A DNA stretch of 64,000 nucleotides from an uncultured Sphingorhabdus sp. (GTDB taxonomy: Bacteria; Pseudomonadota; Alphaproteobacteria; Sphingomonadales; Sphingomonadaceae), in assembly GCA_947492905.1 (NCBI GenBank), contig CANLOL010000001.1:1280578-1344577 (forward strand), written 5' to 3'. Positions 19,217 through 26,827 of this stretch are shown here, piece after piece. The stretch's first letter is position 1; each line of letters starts with the position of its first letter. The translations under genes and the position numbers were made by a program. The notes under the pieces are model-generated. The model was not told where the DNA came from. It saw nothing but the letters and a program-made list of their open reading frames with translations, and did not search any database.

Positions 19217-20320
19217 ATGAACCCAAATTCCGAATCTACAGAAGATATTGAAGGTCATGAGACTAGTAGCTCAGAATTAAATTTAGGTGATTACCCTCTA
19301 GACGACGTAATGGTCCGTAGTGAGGTTCGTACAGTTGCCGAGACTGTGAAACGGATAGAATCGGGACGGTTCATGATGGACCCTGACTTTCAGAGAGATT
19401 TTGTCTGGTCTACGGATAAACAATCGAAATTAATTGAGAGTTGCGTAATGCGCATTCCACTTCCTGTTTTTTATGTCGCTGAACTTATTGATGGCAAAGT
19501 TGCTGTTGTCGATGGATTGCAGAGATTAAGTTCTTTTAGGTATTTTCTGTCTGATAAACATAAGCTTACGGGATTAGGGAAAAACCATCCTTTACTTGGT
19601 AAAAAGTTTTCTGAATTACCCCTTAACCTGCAAGAACGGATTGAAGATACTCAAATAACATTATATATTTTAGATAAAAATGCACCAGATAGAGCGCGCT
19701 TAGATATATTTGAACGCGTTAATAGTGGTGAAGTTCTATCTCGACAACAAATGCGCAATGCTATTTACAATGGCCCTGGTACAAGATGGTTAGCAGATAT
19801 GGCAGACAATATAAATTTTAAAACTGCTACAGGTGGATCTTTAAATCCCAAAACTATGCGCGATCGTGAAGCAATTAATCGATTTGCAGCGTTTCACCTT
19901 TTAGGATTTAAATCCTACACTAAGGGGGATATGGATGAATTTCTTGCAGAAGCTCTGCGCCAAATGAATAAGATGGATAATGAGAAACTAGAACAAATGA
20001 AGAGAGATTTCATTGGTTCTATGAAGATAAATAAAGCAATCTTTGGCAAGCATGCATTCAGAAAATCACTGAGAGAGAATTCAAAAAATGCATCGAGAAC
20101 TACTCTAAATATTTCTTTATTCGATGTTATGTCCACTTGCTTTGCCCCATCTAAATTAAATCTAGACAACGAAAAATATAATCTAGTCCACAAAACTATG
20201 TCTGTTTTATTGAATGATTATGAGTTTGATGATGTCATATCGCGATCAACCAATAGCACAAGGCCGGTGCACACAAGGCATCAGATGATGTCAAATGCCC
20301 TGAAGGATTTTACCGAATGA
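19217..20320 (+). CDS. DUF262 (ParB/Sulfiredoxin-like) protein, first gene of a putative defence operon
   Basis: 367-residue DUF262 protein. The family belongs to the ParB-like nuclease/NTPase fold and forms the N-terminal half of GmrSD type IV restriction enzymes. Visible motifs are FMMDPDFQRDFVWSTDKQS, LIESCVMRIPLPVFYV and VVDGLQRLSSFRYFL (the DGxQR motif). A later FERVNSGEVLSRQQMRNAIY block is also family-typical. No DUF1524/HNH nuclease half follows within the protein, so it is not a complete GmrSD. A GGAAG ribosome site precedes the ATG. Its stop overlaps the ATG of the next gene by 4 bp (ATGA), indicating translational coupling with the ATPase. Confidence 0.85.
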   Translation: MNPNSESTEDIEGHETSSSELNLGDYPLDDVMVRSEVRTVAETVKRIESGRFMMDPDFQRDFVWSTDKQSKLIESCVMRIPLPVFYVAELIDGKVAVVDGLQRLSSFRYFLSDKHKLTGLGKNHPLLGKKFSELPLNLQERIEDTQITLYILDKNAPDRARLDIFERVNSGEVLSRQQMRNAIYNGPGTRWLADMADNINFKTATGGSLNPKTMRDREAINRFAAFHLLGFKSYTKGDMDEFLAEALRQMNKMDNEKLEQMKRDFIGSMKINKAIFGKHAFRKSLRENSKNASRTTLNISLFDVMSTCFAPSKLNLDNEKYNLVHKTMSVLLNDYEFDDVISRSTNSTRPVHTRHQMMSNALKDFTE

Positions 20321-21462
20321 GTATTACATCCATTGAATTAGAAAACTTTAAATGTTTCGAAGTGCTAACTCTACCAACGAGACCATTAACGATATTAACA
20401 GGGTATAATGCTGCAGGAAAATCAAGCCTTTTGCAATCGGTTTTACTTTTTTCACAACAACTCAGAAGTAATAATGATGATGGCTACTTTTCATTAAATG
20501 GAAAGATGGCTAATCTTGGCAATGCGGGCGATGTGTTTTGCAAGCATTCTAAATCTAAGACAAGAAGTCTAAACATAGCATTTGAGAGTGAGTCCGAAAG
20601 GGCGGCAATTCAACTAAGTTCTCAAGACGCGCCCCGAGGCAAACTTATATTCGAAAATTTAAAGTTAGAATGTGATGGCGAAGTAATAACGGTAATTCAA
20701 AACCTGAATGAGACTTCAAAAGAGAATGCAAGCCCTCTGATCAAATCTATTAAAGAATGTGTATTCGTAGGCTTAATCCGTCAAAGTCAATCTCAAACCT
20801 TTCCTATGCCTCATGACAGTTCAGACAAAATTTGGGATGTTGGCAGAGATGGTCAATATGCGCCTTATATATTAGATATACGCTCTACGGATATAGTAGA
20901 TCCCGAAAGACGGCATCCAGACGAAACTAGCGAAACTGTCCAAGGGCAGTGTGATGCTTGGCTAAATGAGCTTTTCCCTAAGGCGCGGGTTAACTCCACA
21001 GTTATCAGATCAACCGATTTATTAAAGCTTGAGTTTCAAAACAGTAAATCAAGTGGTTGGGTACGACCAGACAATATAGGGTACGGGCTGAGTTATGCAT
21101 TTCCACTAATTGTAGCATTAATGACTGCGCCTAAGGGGGGAATAATAATCATTGATAGCCCCGAAGCCCATCTTCATCCTAGGGCACAATCTAAGATTGG
21201 TCAGATGATCTCCAAAATTGCAGCCTCTGGAGTGCAAATTTTTGTTGAAACCCATAGCGACCATTTCCTCAATGGAATACGAATAGCCACGAAAGATGAA
21301 AAAATTCCTGCTCATGATGTTCAAATTTATTTTTTTGGAACTGACACAGATGCTACAGGTATTGAATCTATAAATATAGATAAACAAGGTAATATGAGTC
21401 ATTGGCCCGAAGGCTTTTTTGATCAGAGTGAACATGATCTATTTAAGCTTGCTGGGTGCTAA
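20317..21462 (+). CDS. AAA ATPase with DUF3696-type C-terminus (OLD/RecF-like)
   Basis: 381-residue ABC-type ATPase of the RecF/OLD-like group. The order is an N-terminal SIELENFKCFEVLTL, Walker A GYNAAGKSSLLQS (about residues 29-41), a signature-like region near NIGYGLSYAFPLIVAL, Walker B GGIIIIDSPEAHLHPRAQSK, and the H-loop in FVETHSDHFLNGIRIA. It ends with the DUF3696 mark WPEGFFDQSEHDLFKLAG. No TOPRIM or HNH nuclease domain is present. Middle gene of a tight three-gene operon: 4-bp overlap with the DUF262 gene and 3 bp to the next. ATPases of this class power many anti-phage systems with separate effectors. Confidence 0.88.
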   Translation: MSITSIELENFKCFEVLTLPTRPLTILTGYNAAGKSSLLQSVLLFSQQLRSNNDDGYFSLNGKMANLGNAGDVFCKHSKSKTRSLNIAFESESERAAIQLSSQDAPRGKLIFENLKLECDGEVITVIQNLNETSKENASPLIKSIKECVFVGLIRQSQSQTFPMPHDSSDKIWDVGRDGQYAPYILDIRSTDIVDPERRHPDETSETVQGQCDAWLNELFPKARVNSTVIRSTDLLKLEFQNSKSSGWVRPDNIGYGLSYAFPLIVALMTAPKGGIIIIDSPEAHLHPRAQSKIGQMISKIAASGVQIFVETHSDHFLNGIRIATKDEKIPAHDVQIYFFGTDTDATGIESINIDKQGNMSHWPEGFFDQSEHDLFKLAGC

Positions 21463-21465
21463 AAA

Positions 21466-22431
21466 ATGCGCGCCTTCTTAAACGAGTTAGCACTATCTGA
21501 AGCTTGCAGAGCCTCTTCTCAGAAGCAACAGCCACTTATTGACTTGCTATCTTTAAGAGCAAAGCATCCTGAAATTCGGAACTCATTATATTGCTCCAAA
21601 GAGCTACGAGCTTATCAGATTGATGGCACCCTAGACATAGACACACTGATTAGACTGTTACCTCGAGATAATAAGCTTAGTTTTCTGCACTGGATGACAA
21701 GCAAGGGCCCATTTTTTGATGATGATCGATTAGCCGATCCAGAAACCGATTTATATAATCACAGCAATTCTGACGTAACTCGCCTTGGTTTAGGAGAAGC
21801 AGCCGCTAGGACGGTAAATCAAGGCAACAGCTGCGTATTTAGCCCTACCACACAAAAAACAATCAATAATCAGGCCACGCCATTGAAGGTACAGAAAATA
21901 AGCAATTCTGAACCAGAAACCTTCATTAATGTATTGAACTACTGGATTACTGAAAAGTTAATAGAATATATTGTGCTATCTAAGCCAGAGGCTAAATCGT
22001 GGACAGATTTGATTCATCAAGTAGATGAGAACTTTCCAAATCTATTAATTGGCAATGAATGCTTTAATTCTCTCAAACGTACTCCTTATAACTCGGTGAT
22101 TTCGAGAGCTATATTGAATAGACTTCATATATTGAATGAAATTGCAAAAGATAGAGATACTTCTGGCAAGCTTTTAACAAGAGCAAACGAACTTTATGAA
22201 CTACATTTTACGGGAAAAGATCCGCTTTTCAGTGATGAGTCTGATGGCAATAAAACTAAATTTAGAAACGCAATGACTTTTCCTGATCCAACAGGGGGTG
22301 GAAAAGTAATTTATTTTTGGCACGGGAAGATAAAACAACAGCAACAACGTATCCATTTTGAGTGGCCGATCCCAAAAGGCGCAAAACGAATAAAAGTTGC
22401 ATACATAGGACCTAAAATTTCTAGGCGTTAG
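21466..22431 (+). CDS. Protein of unknown family, third gene of the DUF262/ATPase operon (candidate effector)
   Basis: 321 residues, no assigned family. The N-terminal two-thirds are mostly helical and hydrophilic. The C-terminus (about residues 245-321) is distinctive: FTGKDPLFSDESDGNKTKF, MTFPDPTGGGKVIYFWHGKI, then RIHFEWPIPKGAKRIKVAYI followed by GPKISRR. The alternating hydrophobic pattern and conserved-looking His, Lys and Arg (HGKI, RIHF, GPKI) suggest a small beta-rich catalytic or nucleic-acid-binding domain. It starts 3 bp after the ATPase stop, so it is certainly co-transcribed. Being the only member without a recognisable domain, it is the likeliest effector or specificity factor. 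That role is inference. Confidence 0.7.
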   Translation: MRAFLNELALSEACRASSQKQQPLIDLLSLRAKHPEIRNSLYCSKELRAYQIDGTLDIDTLIRLLPRDNKLSFLHWMTSKGPFFDDDRLADPETDLYNHSNSDVTRLGLGEAAARTVNQGNSCVFSPTTQKTINNQATPLKVQKISNSEPETFINVLNYWITEKLIEYIVLSKPEAKSWTDLIHQVDENFPNLLIGNECFNSLKRTPYNSVISRAILNRLHILNEIAKDRDTSGKLLTRANELYELHFTGKDPLFSDESDGNKTKFRNAMTFPDPTGGGKVIYFWHGKIKQQQQRIHFEWPIPKGAKRIKVAYIGPKISRR

Positions 22432-22587
22432 ATCTAAAACAATATTATGCCTTAATTTGTTTCATAATTTTGGCGATAATGTCTCCAGAGGAAGATATTG
22501 AAAGTCACTACCTATGGAGTGAGGCCCAGCATTTCTGAATGTTCAAATTTCAACATATGACATATTGTTAAAAATGGGTTGAGTGAA

Positions 22588-22610
22588 AAATATTTTATTT
22601 TAAAATATTT
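22588..22610. other. Perfect AT-rich inverted repeat between the two defence operons
   Basis: AAATATTTTA and TAAAATATTT are perfect 10-bp arms with a 3-nt loop, in the 259-bp gap between the DUF262 operon and hsdM. It may be a weak terminator or an operator; there is no GC stem and no flanking regulator to decide. Confidence 0.35.
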
Positions 22611-22690
22611 AATTTCATTCTTTTAAAAAATTGCATCTATTTCATAAATAAATATAAGTAGTTTTTGATTAGTATTAGGGGTTAAGAAAA

Positions 22691-24232
22691 TTGCTGACAG
22701 GTGAAATACGGAATCAAGTTGATCAAATATGGAATGCATTTTGGTCTGGGGGCGTATCAAACCCATTATCTGTGATCGAGCAAATCACTTATTTGCTATT
22801 TATCAAGCGTCTTGATGATTTACATACATTAGAAGAAAATAAGGCTACGACCCTTGGCAGCCCAATGGAACGCCAAATATTTCCTGAAGGCAATGACGAT
22901 CAGGGGAGGCCATATTCTGATATGCGCTGGTCTCGCTTCAAGAACTTTGAAGCGCGCGAAATGATGGATGTCGTCGCCGATAGAGTATTCCCATTCCTGA
23001 GGGGGCTTGGCGAAGAGGGCTCAAGCTTCGGCGAGCACATGAAGGATGCGCGGCTCGGTTTCAGCAACGCAGCGCTTCTCGCAAAAACCGTCGACATGCT
23101 CGACAAAATCCCGATGGATGATCGCGACACCAAGGGCGATCTTTATGAATATATGCTAGGCAAGATTGCCAGCGCGGGCACCAACGGACAATTCCGCACG
23201 CCGCGTCACATCATTCAGCTGATGGTCGAAATGACCCAGCCTACCCCCAGCGATGTGATTTGCGACCCAGCACTGGGCACGGCGGGCTTTCTTGTGGCAG
23301 CGGGCGAATATCTTCGCGATAACCACCCCCAGGCATTGCGGGATGAGAAGTTGCGCCAGCACTTCCATGGCGGCATGTTCCATGGCTTTGACTTTGACCC
23401 AACCATGCTGCGCATCGGCAGCATGAATATGACCCTGCACGGCGTTGATAATCCCAATATCACCTATCGCGACAGTCTGGCTGAAGAGCATGGCAGTGAT
23501 GCAGGCAAATACAGCCTGATCCTTGCCAATCCGCCTTTTGCCGGATCGCTCGATTACGAGACGACCGCCAAAGACCTTCAGCAAATCGTCAAAACGAAGA
23601 AGACCGAATTGCTGTTCCTTGCTTTGTTCTTGCGCTTGCTGAAAACCGGCGGGCGCGCAGCGGTGGTTGTGCCCGATGGCGTGTTGTTCGGATCATCGAA
23701 AGCGCACCAGGAATTGCGCAAACTATTGGTCGAAAAACACAAGCTTGAAGGCGTTTTGAAACTGCCTTCCGGTGTGTTCAAACCCTATGCCGGCGTGTCC
23801 ACCGCGATCCTGTTCTTCACCAAGACGGGCGTGGGCGGGACAGAGAATGTCTGGTTCTATGATCTACAGGCCGATGGCTACTCGCTCGATGACAAGCGCA
23901 ACGCGCTGCTTGATCCGGACAAGCTTGGATCGCTTCCAGCCGCGCAGCCGAGCGAGGAGGACCACGCCAAGAACAATCTGCCCGATGCGCTGACCCGTTG
24001 GCTGGACCGTGAAGGCGGCGAGATCGAAAACCCGCGCACGGCGCAAAGCTATTGCGTTTCAAAGGAAGATATCGCTGCCACCGGCACCTATGACCTCTCG
24101 CTCAATCGCTACAAGCTGGTCGAGCATGAAGAGGTGACGCACGACAAGCCTGCCGACATCATCAAGGAACTGCGCATGCTGGAGCAGGAAATCGGCGATG
24201 GCCTCACCAAGCTGGAGGCGATGCTGGGATGA
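22691..24232 (+). CDS. hsdM: Type I restriction-modification system, methyltransferase subunit
   Basis: N6-adenine DNA methyltransferase subunit (513 residues). The N-terminal HsdM_N helical domain is seen in IRNQVDQIWNAFWSGGVSNP and LIKRLDD-like text; the SAM-binding motif I is DPALGTAGFLVAAGEY and the catalytic motif IV is NPPFAG. VVVPDGVLFGSSKAHQELRK is also typical. The start is TTG: it gives the family N-terminus MLTGEIRNQ and has AGGGG about 8 bp upstream. GC content rises sharply inside this gene compared with the preceding operon, indicating a different donor. The stop overlaps hsdS by 4 bp. Confidence 0.96.
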   Translation: MLTGEIRNQVDQIWNAFWSGGVSNPLSVIEQITYLLFIKRLDDLHTLEENKATTLGSPMERQIFPEGNDDQGRPYSDMRWSRFKNFEAREMMDVVADRVFPFLRGLGEEGSSFGEHMKDARLGFSNAALLAKTVDMLDKIPMDDRDTKGDLYEYMLGKIASAGTNGQFRTPRHIIQLMVEMTQPTPSDVICDPALGTAGFLVAAGEYLRDNHPQALRDEKLRQHFHGGMFHGFDFDPTMLRIGSMNMTLHGVDNPNITYRDSLAEEHGSDAGKYSLILANPPFAGSLDYETTAKDLQQIVKTKKTELLFLALFLRLLKTGGRAAVVVPDGVLFGSSKAHQELRKLLVEKHKLEGVLKLPSGVFKPYAGVSTAILFFTKTGVGGTENVWFYDLQADGYSLDDKRNALLDPDKLGSLPAAQPSEEDHAKNNLPDALTRWLDREGGEIENPRTAQSYCVSKEDIAATGTYDLSLNRYKLVEHEEVTHDKPADIIKELRMLEQEIGDGLTKLEAMLG

Positions 24233-25362
24233 GTTGGCAATCAGTGAAGCTAAAGGAAGTAGCGTCCATCGAGAGGAATGGCATTGGGCCGGATGCTATT
24301 ACCTCCGGCACTCAATACCTCGGGTTGGAGCATATCGAGTCAGGAGGCAAAATTCTCGGAGCCGAAACTGTTAAAGCAGGTGATCTTGCTAGTACGAAGT
24401 TTCGCTTTAGCAATTGCCATGTACTATTCGGAAAACTGCGGCCCTACTTGGCAAAAATTGCCAAGCCTGACTTCGAAGGCATTTGTAGCACTGACATCGT
24501 GCCAATCATGCCCGGACCAGACCTAGATCGATCATTTTTGACCCACTTCTTGCGGCAGCCAAGCATGGTTGAATTCGCCAATTCGCAATCAACAGGCGCA
24601 AATCTCCCGCGATTAAGTCCCAAGGCCCTTGCAGAATTTGAACTTCCGCTACCTCCTCTCAACGAGCAGAAGCGGATTGCGGCGATCCTTGATCAGGCGG
24701 ACGAGCTGCGCCGCAAGCGCCAGCGCGCCATCGACCGCCTCAACCAACTCGGCCAAGCCATCTTTCATGATATGTTTGGCGATCCGGCGACGAACCCCAG
24801 AGGTTTCGAAGCATTGCCGCTGGGTGATGCGGTCGAGTTTATTGGCGGATCGCAACCTGCTAAATCTTATTTCTTGCATGAGGATGGACCAGATCGCGTC
24901 CGTTTCGTGCAAATTCGAGATTTTCGCTCAGATAAGTATCAGACATGGGTGCCGAAATCGCTAGCAAAGCGCCCTTTTACGGAGGACGATGTGATGATTG
25001 GTAGGTACGGGCCACCAGTCTTTCAAATTTTCAAAGGACTGTCTGGAACATACAACGTTGCATTGATGAAGGCGAAGCCGAAGCTGAATCTGACCTCGGA
25101 CTTCGTTTTCTATCTTCTCCAAGAGCCAAGATTGCATTCATTCGTTGTGGCCAATTCAGAACGGACTGCCGGGCAGTCAGGGGTCAATCTGGACCTGCTT
25201 GAAAAATATCCGGCATATGCGCCACCGGCCGACTTACTGCGCGAATTTTCTGATCGCATCGCTGATGTTGACAACCAAGTTCGCGCCTACCGAGAAGCAA
25301 AAATGGCAGCGGAGCGTCTGTTCGCTTCCCTCCAACACCGCGCCTTTGAAGGGGAGTTGTAA
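24229..25362 (+). CDS. hsdS: Type I restriction-modification system, specificity subunit
   Basis: Determines the bipartite DNA target of the complex. The 377 residues contain two target-recognition domains. TRD1 (about 1-140) ends in the conserved FELPLPPLNEQKRIAAILDQ followed by the helical spacer ADELRRKRQRAIDRLNQLGQ. TRD2 (about 190-335) is followed by a second spacer starting near DLLREFSDRIADVDNQ and ending in RLFASLQHRAFEGEL. TRD1 DNA is visibly lower in GC than the spacer, the usual sign of TRD shuffling. The gene overlaps hsdM by 4 bp and is followed after 2 bp by a non-RM gene. Confidence 0.95.
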   Translation: MSWQSVKLKEVASIERNGIGPDAITSGTQYLGLEHIESGGKILGAETVKAGDLASTKFRFSNCHVLFGKLRPYLAKIAKPDFEGICSTDIVPIMPGPDLDRSFLTHFLRQPSMVEFANSQSTGANLPRLSPKALAEFELPLPPLNEQKRIAAILDQADELRRKRQRAIDRLNQLGQAIFHDMFGDPATNPRGFEALPLGDAVEFIGGSQPAKSYFLHEDGPDRVRFVQIRDFRSDKYQTWVPKSLAKRPFTEDDVMIGRYGPPVFQIFKGLSGTYNVALMKAKPKLNLTSDFVFYLLQEPRLHSFVVANSERTAGQSGVNLDLLEKYPAYAPPADLLREFSDRIADVDNQVRAYREAKMAAERLFASLQHRAFEGEL

Positions 25363-25364
25363 TT

Positions 25365-26309
25365 ATGCGCGGCGAACTCCTGAATGTGTGGGGCAAAGTT
25401 TGGTCAGAGGTTTTAGTGAAGCTCTCTAAGCATAAGGATGCTCCAACCGAACTCTTTTCGGAGCTATATCAAGCCATCATCCCTGCTCCAATGATGCCGG
25501 CGGAGCCAGATGAGCCGACGCAATATGATGAATATGGTCAGTTAACAGACCCTAATGAGATCGCAGCAGAGGAAGTTTACAAAACAGCAATTGAAAACTT
25601 CAACACGGCGCGCTCCCATTATGAACAAGCCGTCTCGGGAAGCACTAAAGCGCGCCAATGGTTACGTACCGAAATGCCTCTGTACATCACTAGTGAGGCC
25701 AAAGCCCTGCAAACCTTGGAAGCCGTTCACGCAAAAGTTCGTGACATCAGCGGCGACGAACTGACCAATCGCTATTTCAAACTTGTTGAAGCATTTATCG
25801 ACAAATATAGTTTGCGCTATGATCTGCGCAGACCATTTTCAATGCATCCAACCTTGCCCGGTATTTTTGCCCGCATGGTGCTCAATCTCAAAGCTGCATC
25901 ACAAAGCGATGCTCACCTCTCTAGCGCGTTTCATGAGTTTGAAGATGCCTTACGTGATCTGACGGCGGAGCAAACACCAACCAGGATCAAGACCTGTATC
26001 GCCAAGCAAACAAATTTTTTAGAAGCGATTGGCCAAATTGCTCCGAATGTGACTGGCAACACACTTGGTCAGATTTGCGATCAAGTCGGCACTTGGCCAC
26101 ATGATCGTATTAAAGACTCCATGAAAAATATGTACGGCTTCGCATCGAACTATCCAGGAATAAGGCATGGTGGCACAGCGGCGAATCAAATTCGCGAGAT
26201 TGAGATGCGTGATCTCGTCTCCGTTTGCATCGTACTTTTTGGGTTCGCGCCGTATCTAACGGATCAAATCAATTTAGAAGATATTTATACAATTGAGGAG
26301 GTCGTATGA
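25365..26309 (+). CDS. Abortive-infection-like accessory protein within the type I RM operon
   Basis: 314-residue protein, no firm family. The N-terminal half is helical with a Pro/Glu-rich stretch (PAPMMPAEPDEPTQYDEYGQ). The C-terminal region has MYGFASNYPGIRHGGTAANQ and EIEMRDLVSVCIVLFGFAPY, which resembles the C-terminal domain of abortive-infection (Abi_C-type) proteins and RM-associated HEPN-like proteins. A canonical R-x4-6-H HEPN motif is not present (R and H are adjacent). It sits 2 bp after hsdS and overlaps the next gene by 4 bp, so it is translated with the RM system and may act as a back-up suicide module. The role is inferred from context. Confidence 0.6.
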   Translation: MRGELLNVWGKVWSEVLVKLSKHKDAPTELFSELYQAIIPAPMMPAEPDEPTQYDEYGQLTDPNEIAAEEVYKTAIENFNTARSHYEQAVSGSTKARQWLRTEMPLYITSEAKALQTLEAVHAKVRDISGDELTNRYFKLVEAFIDKYSLRYDLRRPFSMHPTLPGIFARMVLNLKAASQSDAHLSSAFHEFEDALRDLTAEQTPTRIKTCIAKQTNFLEAIGQIAPNVTGNTLGQICDQVGTWPHDRIKDSMKNMYGFASNYPGIRHGGTAANQIREIEMRDLVSVCIVLFGFAPYLTDQINLEDIYTIEEVV

Positions 26310-26827
26310 CTTTATCAGCCGCGCAGATGCATACTATGACAATGCCTGGTCCCATGCTTAAGCGCGGTTTTTGGCTCTATGTTTGGCGCGTAACTGCACC
26401 AGAAGGTGAGAAGCTCTATGTCGGTCGCACTGGCGATAATTCAAGTCCTAATGCTGCCGCACCTTATACAAGAATGGGTCAGCATCTTGGTTTTTCAAAG
26501 GCACAAAATTCACTTCGTCGCCTTTTGATGGAACAATCAATTCATCCTGAAGAATGTGATAGTTATGAGTTAATTACTTATGGACCAATTTTTCCAGAAG
26601 TTAGCAAAAGTAAAAAATTGGATCGGAATCAACTCATGGAACTTCATACTCCATCGCGAAATGCTGTAGGGGCATTGGAGAGAAAACTAGCTAATGAATT
26701 AAAAGCTGCCGGCTATGATGTTCTTAATATAGTAAAATGGAAGCATCCATATAACGAAAAATTATGGCATAAAGTAGTTGATGAATTTGCAGTTCATTTT
26801 CCTAAGCTTAAGGAGCTAAATAAATGA
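26306..26827 (+). CDS. GIY-YIG-like nuclease domain protein within the RM operon
   Basis: 173-residue protein with a GIY-YIG-type core: FWLYVWRVTAPEGEKLYVGR matches the paired strands (LYVW ... LYVGRTG), with the candidate catalytic Arg in GRTGD and a downstream Glu in ALERKLANELKAAG. YTRMGQHLGF follows the second strand, as in GIY-YIG proteins. Its DNA is much more AT-rich than hsdS or hsdR on either side, so it was inserted separately. It overlaps its neighbours by 4 bp at each end (ATGA), so the insertion preserved translational coupling. It could be an additional nuclease effector or a phage-DNA-targeting accessory. Confidence 0.65.
   Translation: MTLSAAQMHTMTMPGPMLKRGFWLYVWRVTAPEGEKLYVGRTGDNSSPNAAAPYTRMGQHLGFSKAQNSLRRLLMEQSIHPEECDSYELITYGPIFPEVSKSKKLDRNQLMELHTPSRNAVGALERKLANELKAAGYDVLNIVKWKHPYNEKLWHKVVDEFAVHFPKLKELNK

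Noticed and set aside
19217-20320. GmrSD type IV restriction enzyme
   Set aside because: The DUF262 half is present but no DUF1524/HNH domain occurs in it or in the neighbouring genes.
22900-24062. Several minus-strand frames opposite hsdM
   Set aside because: They appear only because the DNA is GC-rich; the hsdM frame carries all the catalytic motifs.
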